Position numbers and translations under genes: made by a program. 64,000 nt of DNA, from assembly GCA_934667095.1 (NCBI GenBank), contig CAKULE010000003.1, positions 62,001-126,000 on the forward strand, read 5' to 3'. Positions 43,658-52,525 of the stretch are shown here, piece by piece; the first letter of the stretch is position 1; every line of letters begins with the position of its first letter. The stretch is from an uncultured Oscillospiraceae bacterium (lineage in GTDB: Bacteria > Bacillota > Clostridia > Oscillospirales > Oscillospiraceae). The notes beneath the pieces are model-generated. The model made no database searches. It worked only from the letters and a program-made list of their open reading frames with translations, and had not been told where the DNA came from.

Positions 43658-44416
43658 TCAGTTGTGATTTTTGCCGTAGAATTCCCGGGCAAGGCCGTCG
43701 TAGGCGTCGGCGCCCCGGGAGAGACGGTCATAAGCGGAAATGGGCTTGCCGTGGCTGGGGGCCTCGGACAGGCGGACGTTGCGGGGGATCACACTGGCGT
43801 ACACCTTGCCGGGGAAGTACCGCTTGACCTCCTCCGCCACCTGCATGGAGAGGTTGGTGCGCCCATCGTACATGGTAAGCACCACGCCCTCCAGCTCCAG
43901 TGCCGGGTTGAGGGACCGCTTGGCCAGCCGCACTGTATACAGCAGGTCGCTGAGCCCTTCCAGCGCGTAGTACTCGCATTGTACAGGCACCAGCAGGGTG
44001 TCTGCGGCGCAGAGGGCGTCCAGCGTCAACAGCTCAAGAGAGGGAGGGCAGTCGATGAAGATGAAGTCGTACTGGTCCTTGACGGTGGCCAGCGCCTCCT
44101 TCAGGCGGTATTCCCGGCGGTCCAGCGCGATGAGCTCTACCGTGGCGCCGGAGAGAGCCTTGTTGGCGGGAAGCACATCCCCCCAACGGGTGGAGACGAT
44201 GGCCTTCTTCGCATCAGCGTCGCCCATGAGCACCTCGTACACGCTGGGGGAGCGGGACTTGTCCACGCCGAAGCCGGAGGTGGCGTTGCCCTGCGGGTCG
44301 AAGTCGCACACCAGCACCTTCACGCCCATGGCAGCCAGCGCGGCGGCCAGATTCACGCAGGTGGTGGTCTTTCCCACGCCGCCCTTTTGATTGACTATCG
44401 CAACGGTCTTGCCCAT
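43658..44416 (-). CDS. parA: Chromosome partitioning ATPase ParA (Soj)
   Basis: DNA-binding P-loop ATPase, 252 aa: MGKTVAIVNQKGGVGKTTT, CDFDPQGNATSGFG, IDCPPSLELLTLDAL and the C-terminal IPRNVRLSEAPSHGKP. I chose the ATG at 44416 to match the MGK-start of Soj. An in-frame ATG at 44431 is also possible: it lies about 16 nt after the predicted start of transcription and neither has a strong ribosome site. Confidence 0.94.
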   Translation of the reverse strand: MGKTVAIVNQKGGVGKTTTCVNLAAALAAMGVKVLVCDFDPQGNATSGFGVDKSRSPSVYEVLMGDADAKKAIVSTRWGDVLPANKALSGATVELIALDRREYRLKEALATVKDQYDFIFIDCPPSLELLTLDALCAADTLLVPVQCEYYALEGLSDLLYTVRLAKRSLNPALELEGVVLTMYDGRTNLSMQVAEEVKRYFPGKVYASVIPRNVRLSEAPSHGKPISAYDRLSRGADAYDGLAREFYGKNHN

Positions 44417-44453
44417 GTGGCGCACACCCATTTCTTTCTTTAGAGTGAATTTT

Positions 44454-44482
44454 ATTATACCCTCTGGCGTGCCGCATTTCAA
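44454..44482 (-). promoter_or_regulatory. parAB promoter
   Basis: On the minus strand TTGAAA (44477-44482), 17-bp gap, perfect TATAAT (44454-44459). Two parS sites lie just upstream of the -35, so spreading ParB could reduce transcription. Confidence 0.85.
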
Positions 44483-44502
44483 CCTTTTTCTGAACAAATA
44501 CA

Positions 44503-44518
44503 AGTTTCACGTGAAACA
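44503..44518. promoter_or_regulatory. parS site 2
   Basis: AGTTTCACGTGAAACA: perfect 14-bp palindrome core in the noc-parA gap, 21 bp upstream of the parA -35. Confidence 0.93.
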
Positions 44519-44541
44519 AACCGCGCAGAGCTCTGCCCGAT

Positions 44542-44557
44542 GGTTTCACGTGAAACA
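44542..44557. promoter_or_regulatory. parS site 3
   Basis: GGTTTCACGTGAAACA: perfect core, 39 bp from site 2. It touches a GC-rich hairpin (44557-44586, AAGCGCCCCGG / CCGGGGCGCTT) that may end the noc transcript. Confidence 0.93.
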
Positions 44558-44597
44558 AGCGCCCCGGATCAACCCCCGGGGCGCTTGAAAAGACGAC

Positions 44598-45398
44598 TCA
44601 CACTCCCGGCTGTTTTGGGATGTGGATGGTGAGTACCAGATCTTCATCGGTCTCCTGCCGGTCCCATCGGGCGGCCACACCGGCGGACTGCATGATGCTC
44701 AGACTGCGGCGGACGGTGTTGAGGAAGAGCCGCACATCCTTGGTGCGGTAGAGCGGGATGGCCTTCTTTGGTTTGGCGGTCTGCCCGCACAGGCGGGCAA
44801 TGTACTGTTCCGACTGGGCCACATTCAGCTTGGCGGTAATGATGTGCTCCGCGGCGGTCCGCTGAAGGGCCGGAGAGGGGAGGGACAGCAGTGCCCGGGC
44901 GTGGCGTTCGGTGAGGCGGGCATCCCGCAGCAGGACGATGACCTCCGGCGGCAGCTTCAGCAACCGTAGCTTATTGGCCACGGCGGACTGGCTCTTGCCT
45001 ACCCTGCGGGCGGCCTCCTCCTGCGAGAGGCCGAAGCGGTTGATGAGAGTCTGGAGGGCGGCAGCCTCCTCCCAGACGTCCAGATCGGCCCGCTGGAGAT
45101 TTTCCACCAGCGCCAGCAGGGAGGACCGCTCGTCATCGGCGGTCACCGGGAGGCAGGGCACCGTGGTCAGCCCCGCCAGCTTTGCGGCCCGCAGCCGCCG
45201 CTCCCCGGCAATGAGCTCCCAGCCGGTGGGCGTTTTGCGCACGGACAGCGGCTGGAGCACTCCCAGCGCCTGAATAGAGCGGGCCAGCTCCGTCAGCTCG
45301 CCCGGGTCGAACTGACGCCGGGGTTGGTGGGGATTGGGTCGGATCGCGTCCGGCGGGAGCTCTATCACCCGGGGCCCGGCTTTGATAAACAGCGGCAT
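44598..45398 (-). CDS. noc: Nucleoid occlusion / ParB-like protein Noc
   Basis: A 266-aa ParB paralogue. AIRPNPHQPRRQFD, AGERRLRAAKLAGL and especially the HTH stretch GKSQSAVANKLRLLKLP and TERHARALL match Noc rather than Spo0J. In Bacillus, Noc binds NBS sites and the membrane to stop division over DNA. The Bacillus N-terminal amphipathic helix is not obvious here (MPLFIKAGPRVIELPP is short). The ATG at 45398 follows GGGAGG; a TATAAT (minus, 45429-45434) lies upstream. Confidence 0.87.
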   Translation of the reverse strand: MPLFIKAGPRVIELPPDAIRPNPHQPRRQFDPGELTELARSIQALGVLQPLSVRKTPTGWELIAGERRLRAAKLAGLTTVPCLPVTADDERSSLLALVENLQRADLDVWEEAAALQTLINRFGLSQEEAARRVGKSQSAVANKLRLLKLPPEVIVLLRDARLTERHARALLSLPSPALQRTAAEHIITAKLNVAQSEQYIARLCGQTAKPKKAIPLYRTKDVRLFLNTVRRSLSIMQSAGVAARWDRQETDEDLVLTIHIPKQPGV

Positions 45399-45479
45399 AA
45401 AAAACGCCTCCCTGTCGTGGTTTGCCAAATTATACCACGGGAGGGAGGACGAAAGTATGGGAAGCTTGTCGGACGGGGC

Positions 45480-46331
45480 TCAGGCCCGGAGGAAGCCCTT
45501 GCCGAAGATCTCGCTGGAGTTGGTGATGAGCATGAAGGCGTGGGGGTCGGTCTCTTTCAGGTGGCGGCGGAGGGTGACGGCCTGTGCCCGGTTCAGGGCG
45601 GCCAGCACTACCCACTTGGTCTCGTGGGAGTAAGCGCCCTTGGCCTCCCAGATGGTGGCGGAGCGGTGGAGGTCATGGGTGATGAAGGCGGCCACCGCCT
45701 CCGGGTCGGAGGTGACGAGGATGAAGCTCTTCTTGCGGTTCAGGGACTCGATCACCGTATCCACCAGCACGGACTTGAGCACAAGGCCGAGAATGGAGAA
45801 GAGGCCGGTCTCGATATTCACCACGAGGAAGGTGGAGGCGGCCACCAGAATGTCCACGTACAGCAGGGCGCGGCCGATGTCCAGACTGGAGTATTTTTTC
45901 AGGATCATGGCCAGAATATCGGTCCCGCCGGTGGAGCCCTGGGTGTTGAACAGGATACCGGCGCCGAGGGCGGGGAGGAGAACGGCGAAAAACAGCTCCA
46001 GCATCTTCTGGTTGGTGAGGGGCCCGGCCATGGGGCACAGCCACTCCAGCCCGGACAGCAGGGCGGAGAACAGGATGGAGCAGTATACCGTGCGGATGCC
46101 AAAGCCCTTGTTCAGCACGATGAAGCCGAGGATGAGGAAGACGATATTGATGACGGAGGCGAAGGTGGCGGAGGACACCGAGGGGAACACCGCAGACAGC
46201 AGAATGGCGATGCCGGTGACTCCGCCCATGGAGAAATTGTTGGGGAATTTGAAGAAATAGACGCCCACGGCCACCAGAGCCGTGCCCAGTGTCAGCAGGA
46301 GAAAATCCTTGAGACTGAACTTGTCGCGCAT
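45480..46331 (-). CDS. YitT family membrane protein (DUF161 + DUF2179)
   Basis: 283 aa with five or six membrane segments and the family stretches GGVTGIA and NTQGSTGGTDILAM, then a C-terminal soluble DUF2179 domain from about residue 205 (KSFILVTSDPE). Function is unknown; related proteins are widespread in Firmicutes. AAAGGAG precedes the ATG. Confidence 0.85.
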   Translation of the reverse strand: MRDKFSLKDFLLLTLGTALVAVGVYFFKFPNNFSMGGVTGIAILLSAVFPSVSSATFASVINIVFLILGFIVLNKGFGIRTVYCSILFSALLSGLEWLCPMAGPLTNQKMLELFFAVLLPALGAGILFNTQGSTGGTDILAMILKKYSSLDIGRALLYVDILVAASTFLVVNIETGLFSILGLVLKSVLVDTVIESLNRKKSFILVTSDPEAVAAFITHDLHRSATIWEAKGAYSHETKWVVLAALNRAQAVTLRRHLKETDPHAFMLITNSSEIFGKGFLRA

Positions 46332-46352
46332 GTGGAAGAGCTCCTTTCAAAT

Positions 46353-46436
46353 CCTGCGCCCACCCGCAGAAACAGGCGCAGGGGATCTTTATGACAGAAC
46401 TGTGAACATTGTAGCAGAAATCTGTCGGCAGGACAA
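46353..46436 (-). promoter_or_regulatory. Promoter and leader hairpin of the yitT-family gene
   Basis: On the minus strand TTGTCC (46431-46436), 17-bp gap, TACAAT (46408-46413). The leader then holds a stem CCTGCGCC (46353-46360) with GGCGCAGG (46375-46382) shortly before the ribosome site. Confidence 0.55.
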
Positions 46437-46459
46437 GAAAGAATGTGGAAAAGGGGGGC

Positions 46460-46488
46460 TTGCAGAAAAAATCCTTTTTTGCTACAAT
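46460..46488 (+). promoter_or_regulatory. xpt promoter
   Basis: TTGCAG (46460-46465), 17-bp gap, TACAAT (46483-46488), 26 nt before the ATG. The leader is too short for a riboswitch. Confidence 0.75.
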
Positions 46489-46514
46489 GAACTCACCACG
46501 AGAAAAGGGTGAGT

Positions 46515-47090
46515 ATGGTGAAACTGCTGGAAGACCGCATCCGCCGGGACGGCGTTGTGCTCAACGAGGATGTATTAAAGGTAGACAGCTTTCTCAACCA
46601 CCAGATGGACGTGTCCCTCTTTGCCGAAATGGGGAAGGAGTGGGCCCGGCTGTACGGCGGAGAAAACGTCACCAAGATCCTGACCATCGAGGCCTCCGGC
46701 ATCGGCATGGCCTGCGTGGCGGCGGAGCAGTTCGGGGGGGTCCCCGTGGTCTTCGCCAAGAAGAGCAAATCCCGGAATGTCACCGGCGAGATGTACCATG
46801 CGCAGGTGGAGTCCTTCACCCACGGACAGGTCAACGACGTGACCGTGTCCAAGAAGTACCTGTTGCCCACGGACCGGGTGCTCATCATTGACGACTTCCT
46901 GGCCAACGGCGCAGCGCTTCAGGGACTGATGGAGCTGGTGGCGCAGGCGGGCGCCACGCTGGTGGGAGCCGGCATCGCCGTGGAGAAGGGCTTCCAGCCC
47001 GGCGGCGACAGGATCCGCAGTCAGGGCGTACGGGTGGAATCTCTCGCCCGGATCAAGCACATGAGCCCTGAGGGCATCGAGTTTTTCTGA
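46515..47090 (+). CDS. xpt: Xanthine phosphoribosyltransferase
   Basis: Salvages xanthine to XMP with PRPP, 191 aa. SFLNHQMDV, LTIEASGIGMACVAAE and the PRPP motif VLIIDDFLANGAALQGL are typical. The ATG at 46515 follows AAAGGGTG. It precedes a guanine-class riboswitch and a nucleoside transporter, forming a purine salvage block. Confidence 0.94.
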   Translation: MVKLLEDRIRRDGVVLNEDVLKVDSFLNHQMDVSLFAEMGKEWARLYGGENVTKILTIEASGIGMACVAAEQFGGVPVVFAKKSKSRNVTGEMYHAQVESFTHGQVNDVTVSKKYLLPTDRVLIIDDFLANGAALQGLMELVAQAGATLVGAGIAVEKGFQPGGDRIRSQGVRVESLARIKHMSPEGIEFF

Positions 47091-47115
47091 GCCCTACCTT
47101 TTAATTATAATATCG

Positions 47116-47184
47116 GTCGGTATATGCCGGGAGATAGGGTCCCGGCGTCTCTACCCGGCGGCCTTAAATCGCCGGACTATCGTC
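47116..47184 (+). promoter_or_regulatory. Purine riboswitch aptamer, guanine class
   Basis: Senses guanine-type purines. P2 is GCCGGGA / TCCCGGC closing the loop GATAGGG. J2/3 is GTCTCTACC, and P3 is closed by CCGGCG / CGCCGG with L3 containing CTTAAAT. J3/1 is ACTAT, in which C47177 is the specificity base; C there means guanine or hypoxanthine rather than adenine. P1 pairs GTCGGTA with TATCGTC with one mismatch. It sits between xpt and the transporter operon. Confidence 0.9.
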
Positions 47185-47225
47185 AGCAGCTTCTGTCCCC
47201 GCTGGGGTGACGGGCTGCTCAGCGT

Positions 47226-47258
47226 GGGGACTGCCGGCCGGCGGTCCCCTTCTGTTTT
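47226..47258 (+). terminator. Riboswitch expression-platform terminator
   Basis: GGGGAC (47226-47231) and GTCCCC (47244-47249) extend over an inner GCCGG / CCGGC stem, followed by TTCTGTTTT. A second small hairpin, ACCGC / GCGGT (47267-47281) with TTTT, lies downstream. Guanine binding should favour termination. Confidence 0.8.
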
Positions 47259-47338
47259 GTTCTTTGACCGCTTCAGGCGGTTTTAGAAAGATGTCACTTG
47301 CAACCAAAGTATAAAATGAAACTGGAGGAAAATCAATC

Positions 47339-48601
47339 ATGAAGAAGATCCTTGCCATGATCCTCGCCGCCATGATGCTGTTCAGCCTCGTGGCCTGCGG
47401 CGCCGACAAGCCCACGCAGTCCACCCAGCCTCAGCCAAGCGAGAGCACTGAGCCCAGCAACGAGCCCGAGGGCAAGACCATCAAGGTCGGCCTCATCTGC
47501 ATCGGCGACGAGAACGATCAGGGCTATACCTACAACTTCATGCGCGGCAAAGAGGCCGCCGACGAGGCTCTCAAGGCTGAGGGCATCAACGTGGAGTGGA
47601 TCGTGAAGTACAACCTCACCGAGGGCGATCCCGTGGCCGTGGCCAACGAGGAGCTGGTGGAGGAAGGCTGCTCCATCATCTTCAACAACTCCTACGGTCA
47701 GGAGCCCGCCATGCTCCGCGTGGCCGTGGAGAACCCCGACGTCACCTTCGTGGGCATGACCAACGAGGGCTCTTGGAAGGACGACCTGGCCAACACCCAC
47801 AACGCCTTCGCCAACATCTATGAGGGCCGTTACGTTGCCGGCGTGGCCGCCGGCCTGAAGATGCAGCAGATGATCGACGACGGTGAGATCACCGCCGAGC
47901 AGGCTGTCATCGGCTATGTGGGCGCCTACTCCTTCGCCGAGGTCATTTCCGGCTTCACCGCTTACTATCTGGGCGCCAAGAGCGTCTGCCCCTCCGCCAC
48001 CATGAAGGTGCAGTTCGTGGGCTCCTGGTCTGACGCCACTGCCGAGGCCAATGCTGCTGCCGCCCTGTGCGATGTCGGCTGCATCATGATCTCCCAGCAC
48101 TCTGACAACACCACCCCCGCCACCACCGCCCAGCAGAAGGGCGTGTACCACACCGGCTACAACAACGACATGACCGGTGTTGCCCCCGACGCCTCCATCA
48201 TCGGCACCCGCATCGACTGGACCGGCTACTTCGTCCATGCCATCAAGTGCGTGGTCAACGGCGAGGAGCTGGAGCAGGACTACGTGAACCACGGTATGGC
48301 TGACGGCGCTGTCGTCATGACTAAGCTGAACGAGGCCATCGCCGCCCCCGGCACTGCTGAGAAGCTGGCCGAGGTCGAGGAGGGCATCAAGAACGGCACC
48401 ATCAAGGTCTTCGACACCAGCACCTTTACCGTGGACGGCGAGACCGTCACCCACGCCTTCGCGCTGGACACCGACGGCGACTACAATGCCGACTCCGAGG
48501 AGGCCGTGTTTGACGGTGCCTTCCATGAGTCCTACTTCCAGTCCGCTCCCTACTTCACCCTGCGGGTGGACGGCATCGAGTGGCTGAACTCCGCTTACTA
48601 A
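47339..48601 (+). CDS. BMP-family nucleoside-binding lipoprotein
   Basis: Substrate-binding protein of an ABC importer, 420 aa. A signal peptide with lipobox LVAC (Cys20) is followed by a Ser/Thr/Pro linker and the BMP domain (KVGLICIGDENDQGYTYNF, VGMTNEG, ADASI-like APDASIIG). Relatives (BmpA, PnrA) bind purine nucleosides. Control by a guanine riboswitch supports a purine nucleoside substrate. GGAGG precedes the ATG. Confidence 0.9.
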   Translation: MKKILAMILAAMMLFSLVACGADKPTQSTQPQPSESTEPSNEPEGKTIKVGLICIGDENDQGYTYNFMRGKEAADEALKAEGINVEWIVKYNLTEGDPVAVANEELVEEGCSIIFNNSYGQEPAMLRVAVENPDVTFVGMTNEGSWKDDLANTHNAFANIYEGRYVAGVAAGLKMQQMIDDGEITAEQAVIGYVGAYSFAEVISGFTAYYLGAKSVCPSATMKVQFVGSWSDATAEANAAAALCDVGCIMISQHSDNTTPATTAQQKGVYHTGYNNDMTGVAPDASIIGTRIDWTGYFVHAIKCVVNGEELEQDYVNHGMADGAVVMTKLNEAIAAPGTAEKLAEVEEGIKNGTIKVFDTSTFTVDGETVTHAFALDTDGDYNADSEEAVFDGAFHESYFQSAPYFTLRVDGIEWLNSAY

Positions 48602-48620
48602 GATAACCTGAACAACAACC

Positions 48621-48656
48621 GGATAGGGGCCGCCCCGCTTGGGACGGCCCCTATCC
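48621..48656 (+). other. Hairpin between the binding protein and ATPase genes
   Basis: GGATAGGGGCCG (48621-48632) and CGGCCCCTATCC (48645-48656) form a perfect 12-bp stem without a T-run. Such stems often protect the mRNA of a highly needed binding protein and reduce read-through. Confidence 0.7.
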
Positions 48657-48751
48657 TCCTCGCATCCCCCCGTGGATCGACAGGAGCGCCCTCCGGACGC
48701 TGCTGTGGGTCCGCGGAATTCCTATTTTAACGACGGAAAGGATGATGACCC

Positions 48752-50293
48752 TTGCAGGACGAATGTATGATCAGAATGCGGGACGTGACCAAGACCTTCG
48801 GTTCTACCGTGGCCAACGACAAGGTCTGGCTGGATATCCGCAGGGGAGAGATCCTCTCTCTGCTGGGCGAGAACGGCAGCGGTAAGACCACCCTGATGAA
48901 CATGCTGGCTGGCATTTACAGCCCGGACTCCGGCCAGATCTTCGTCAACGGAGAAGAGGTCTCCATCCGTTCCCCCAAGGACGCCTTCCGCTATGGTATC
49001 GGCATGGTGCACCAGCACTTCAAGCTGGTGGACGTGATGACCGCCACGGAGAACGTGGTGCTTGGCCTGAAGGGCAGCTGGCTGCTGGACCTGAAGTCCG
49101 CCCGCCAGAAGATCATGGAGATCAGCGACCGGTACAACTTCGCCGTGGACCCGGACAAGAAGGTCTACGACATGTCCGTGTCCGAAAAGCAGACCCTGGA
49201 GATCGTGAAGGTCCTCTACCGCGGGGCGGAGATTCTGATCCTGGACGAGCCCACCGCCGTCCTCACCCCTCAGGAGACCCAGCGGCTGTTCAAGGTCCTG
49301 CGGGCCATGAAGGCCGACGGCAAGTCGGTCATCATCATCACCCATAAGCTCCACGAGGTCATGGAGATCGCCGACCGGGTGGCGGTGCTGCGCCGGGGCC
49401 ACTTTGTGGGTGATATGGCCATCAAGGACACCAATCCCCAGGAGATGACCAACATGATGGTGGGCCGCCCGGTGTCCCTGAACATCGACCGGCCCGACCC
49501 CGTGAACCCCACCGAGCGTCTCGCCGTCAGCGACCTGACGGTGGTGGACAGCGAGGGCGTCACCAAGCTGGACCACGTGACCTTCACCGCCATGGGCGGC
49601 GAGATCCTGGGCGTGGCGGGCATCGCCGGCTCCGGCCAGAAGGAGCTGCTGGAGGCCATCGCCGGGCTCCAGCCGGTGGCGGGCGGTTCCATCCGCTACA
49701 CCCCGGAGGGCAAGGACCCCTCCGAACTGGTGGGCAAGACCCCCATGCAGATCAAGGATGCCGGCGTGGCCATGGCTTTCGTTCCCGAGGACCGACTGGG
49801 CATGGGCCTGGTGGGCGGCATGGGTATGACGGGCAACATGATGCTCCGCTCGTGGCGGAAGGGCAAGGGCCTCTTCGTCCACAGGAAGGACCCCAACGAG
49901 CTGGCCCTTCAGGTGATGAAGGATCTGGAGGTCGTCACCCCCGATGTGGACTACCCGGTGCGCCGGCTGTCCGGCGGCAACGTGCAGAAGGTGCTGGTGG
50001 GCCGCGAGATCGCCTCCGCCCCCTCCGTGCTGATGAGCGCCTACGCCGTCCGCGGGCTGGACATCAATACTTCCTATACCATCTACAACCTGATGACCGA
50101 ACAGAAGAAAAAGGGCGTGGCGGTCATCTTCGTGGGCGAGGATCTGGACGTACTGCTGGAGCTGTGCGACCGTATTCTGGTCCTGTGCGCCGGTAAGGTG
50201 TCCGGCGTGGTGGACGCCCGCACTGCCACCAAGGAACAGGTGGGCATGCTCATGACCCGTCTGGACGGGGAGGAGGAGAAGCAGGATGCATGA
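48752..50293 (+). CDS. Nucleoside ABC transporter, double ATPase
   Basis: Two fused nucleotide-binding domains, 513 aa. Domain 1 has Walker A GENGSGKT, a signature-like VSEKQTLEI and Walker B ILILDEPTA. Domain 2 has GIAGSGQKELLE without the Walker A Lys-Thr, signature LSGGNVQK and VLMSAYAVRGLDI in place of the Walker B Asp-Glu. One site only is probably hydrolytic. The start is taken as TTG at 48752, which has GGAAAGGA at normal spacing; an ATG at 48767 is the alternative. It overlaps permease 1 by 8 nt. Confidence 0.9.
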   Translation: MQDECMIRMRDVTKTFGSTVANDKVWLDIRRGEILSLLGENGSGKTTLMNMLAGIYSPDSGQIFVNGEEVSIRSPKDAFRYGIGMVHQHFKLVDVMTATENVVLGLKGSWLLDLKSARQKIMEISDRYNFAVDPDKKVYDMSVSEKQTLEIVKVLYRGAEILILDEPTAVLTPQETQRLFKVLRAMKADGKSVIIITHKLHEVMEIADRVAVLRRGHFVGDMAIKDTNPQEMTNMMVGRPVSLNIDRPDPVNPTERLAVSDLTVVDSEGVTKLDHVTFTAMGGEILGVAGIAGSGQKELLEAIAGLQPVAGGSIRYTPEGKDPSELVGKTPMQIKDAGVAMAFVPEDRLGMGLVGGMGMTGNMMLRSWRKGKGLFVHRKDPNELALQVMKDLEVVTPDVDYPVRRLSGGNVQKVLVGREIASAPSVLMSAYAVRGLDINTSYTIYNLMTEQKKKGVAVIFVGEDLDVLLELCDRILVLCAGKVSGVVDARTATKEQVGMLMTRLDGEEEKQDA

Positions 50294-51377
50294 ACAGAAA
50301 ACGCCCCTTTTCCGCCTGACCAAGCGGGGTGAGATGCCTCGAAGACAGGCGTGGGCCATCCGGGGGGGTTCCTTCGTGGCCGCCATCCTCATCGGTGCGC
50401 TGCTCTTCCTCGCGCTGGGCAGCAACCCCATCAGTGCTTACGGAACCATCCTCTCCGGTTCGCTGGGCAAGCCGGCCTCCCTGCGGCAGACCGTCAAGAT
50501 CGCCGTGCCCCTGCTGGGCACCGCGCTGGCGCTGGCCCCCTGTTTCAAGATGCGTTTCTGGAACATCGGCGCCGAGGGCCAGATCACCGCGGGCGCCATC
50601 GCCGCGGCCTACTTCGCCCTCTTCTGGCATGACAAGCTGCCCTCCGCCGTGCTGCTGATCGTCATGGGGGCGGCCGCGGCCGTGGCCGGCGGCATCTGGG
50701 CCCTGATCCCCGCGGTGTTCAAGGCCAAGTGGGGCACTAACGAGACCCTGTTCACCCTGATGATGAACTACATCATCATCGGCGTGGTCCGATGGCTTCA
50801 GGGCGGTCCGTGGGAGGGCAAGCCCGGCAGCCAGATTATCCCCAACTTCAACAAGGCCGCTGTGCTGCCCAAGGTCTTCGGTGTCCACTGCGGCTGGATC
50901 ATGGTGCTGGTGCTGACGGTGTTTATGTTCATCTACATGAAGTATACCAAGCACGGCTATGAGATCGCCGTCATCGGCGAGAGCGAGAACACCGCCCGCT
51001 ATGCCGGCATGGACGTGGCCAAGATCACCATCCGCACCATGGTCCTCTCCGGCGCCATCTGCGGTCTGGTGGGGTATATGGTAGCCTCCGGCGCGAACCA
51101 GACCCTGTACGACAGCGTGGCTGACGGCGTGGGCTTCACCGCCATCACCGTGGCGTGGCTGGCCCAGCTGAACCCCTTTGCCATGATCGCCATTTCCCTC
51201 CTGCTGGCGGTGCTGGACAAGGGTGCCAGCACCCTCCAGACCCGCATGGCCATCCCCGCCTCCATTTCGGACATTATCACCGGTGTCTTCCTGTTCTGCA
51301 TGCTGGCGGCTGAGTTCTTCATCAACTACCGCATCATCGTCCGCTCCAAGGCGGAGAAGGGGGGCGCGTCTGAATGA
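50286..51377 (+). CDS. Nucleoside ABC transporter permease 1
   Basis: A 363-aa BPD_transp_2 family permease with about nine membrane segments. MRFWNIGAEGQITAGAIAA and GTNETLFTLMMNYI are signature segments of the YufP/BmpC-type subunit. Coupled to both neighbours by overlaps. Confidence 0.92.
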   Translation: MHEQKTPLFRLTKRGEMPRRQAWAIRGGSFVAAILIGALLFLALGSNPISAYGTILSGSLGKPASLRQTVKIAVPLLGTALALAPCFKMRFWNIGAEGQITAGAIAAAYFALFWHDKLPSAVLLIVMGAAAAVAGGIWALIPAVFKAKWGTNETLFTLMMNYIIIGVVRWLQGGPWEGKPGSQIIPNFNKAAVLPKVFGVHCGWIMVLVLTVFMFIYMKYTKHGYEIAVIGESENTARYAGMDVAKITIRTMVLSGAICGLVGYMVASGANQTLYDSVADGVGFTAITVAWLAQLNPFAMIAISLLLAVLDKGASTLQTRMAIPASISDIITGVFLFCMLAAEFFINYRIIVRSKAEKGGASE

Positions 51378-52357
51378 ACACTGTGATCCAGCTCATTTTC
51401 AACGCCATCCTCAACGGCACGCCCCTGATGTACGGCACCGTGGGCGAGGTGCTCACGGAGAAGTCCGGCAACATGAACCTCGGTGTAGAGGGCATGATGT
51501 ACATGGGCGGCGCGCTGGGCCTGGCCGGTGCCTTCTACTACGAGAAGGCCGCGGGAGCCAGCGCCAGCGGCGTGGTGGCTGTCCTGCTGGCCATCCTGTG
51601 CGCCTTCCTGGCGGGAGCTGTGGGCGCGCTGATCTTCAGCTTCCTCACCATCTCCCTGCGCACCAACCAGAACGTCACCGGTCTGGCCCTGACCATCTTC
51701 GGCACCGGCGTGGGCCAGTTCATGGGCGAGTACATGCGCACCCGGGAGGGCGGCTACGTGGCCGTGGGCAACTCCCTCAAGACCTACTTCCAGAACTCTC
51801 CCTTTCCCAAGGCCCTTCAGGATATCCCGGTGCTGGGCCCGCTGGTGTTCGGGCACAACATCTTCGTCTATCTGGGCCTGGCGATCTGCCTCGTGATGGC
51901 CTTCTATATGAAGCGCACCCGCTGGGGCCTGAACCTGAAGGCGGTGGGAGAGTCCCCCGCCACCGCGGACGCCGCGGGCATCAACATCGGCCGGTATAAA
52001 TATCTGGCCACCATCATTGGGGGCGGTATCTCCGCCATCGGCGGCATGGTGTACATCATGACCATCGCCGGCTGCGTCTGGAACCACGAGGGCCTGTCTG
52101 GCGAGGGTTGGCTGGCCGTAGCGCTGGTCATCTTCTGCCTGTGGCGGCCCATCAACACCATCTGGGGCAGCATCCTGTTCGGCGGGCTGGTCATTCTGTA
52201 CCTCCGGGTGCAGATCCCCTTCATCCCGGACCAGCTGTACAAGGTCCTGCCCTATGTGGTGACGGTCATCGTCCTCATTATCACCAGCCTGCGCAGCAGC
52301 AAGGAGAATCAGCCTCCTGCCGGGCTGGGTCAGGCCTACTTCCGGGAGGACCGCTGA
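51374..52357 (+). CDS. Nucleoside ABC transporter permease 2
   Basis: A 327-aa BPD_transp_2 permease (YufQ/BmpD-type): LTEKSGNMNLGVEGMMYMGG and NQNVTGLALTIFG. About eight to nine membrane segments. Last gene of the operon; starts 4 nt before the stop of permease 1. Confidence 0.92.
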   Translation: MNTVIQLIFNAILNGTPLMYGTVGEVLTEKSGNMNLGVEGMMYMGGALGLAGAFYYEKAAGASASGVVAVLLAILCAFLAGAVGALIFSFLTISLRTNQNVTGLALTIFGTGVGQFMGEYMRTREGGYVAVGNSLKTYFQNSPFPKALQDIPVLGPLVFGHNIFVYLGLAICLVMAFYMKRTRWGLNLKAVGESPATADAAGINIGRYKYLATIIGGGISAIGGMVYIMTIAGCVWNHEGLSGEGWLAVALVIFCLWRPINTIWGSILFGGLVILYLRVQIPFIPDQLYKVLPYVVTVIVLIITSLRSSKENQPPAGLGQAYFREDR

Positions 52358-52380
52358 TCCCGGTTTCCATCCAAACCAAC

Positions 52381-52416
52381 AAAGCGCCCCTCTGCCTTGC
52401 GGCAGGGGGCGCTTTT
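52381..52416 (+). terminator. Terminator of the nucleoside transporter operon
   Basis: AAAGCGCCCCTCTGCC and GGCAGGGGGCGCTTTT form a long stem with loop TTGC. A second stem, TGACCCGGAGCC / GGCTCCGGGTCA (52439-52469), follows at once and ends in CAAAAGG. Confidence 0.9.
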
Positions 52417-52486
52417 GGTTTGTCTGCGGGCAAAAAGGTGACCCGGAGCCGCTTGCAGGCTCCGGGTCAAAAGGATGGAGGATAGA

Positions 52487-52525
52487 ATGAAAAAGAAAGG
52501 ATATCTCTTGCAAGTATTAAGATAA
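52487..52525 (+). CDS. Possible 12-residue leader-type peptide
   Basis: ATG at 52487 with GGAGG 7 nt upstream reads 12 codons (MKKKGYLLQVLR) to TAA. It sits in an AT-rich strip between two terminators and tadA. After it GTTACAAAAGT occurs twice (52535 and 52558 regions). Too short to prove; it may be a remnant. Confidence 0.25.
   Translation: MKKKGYLLQVLR

Noticed and set aside
46332..46514. Purine riboswitch directly upstream of xpt
   Set aside because: Only about 20 nt separate the predicted transcription start from the ATG; the aptamer is found after xpt instead.
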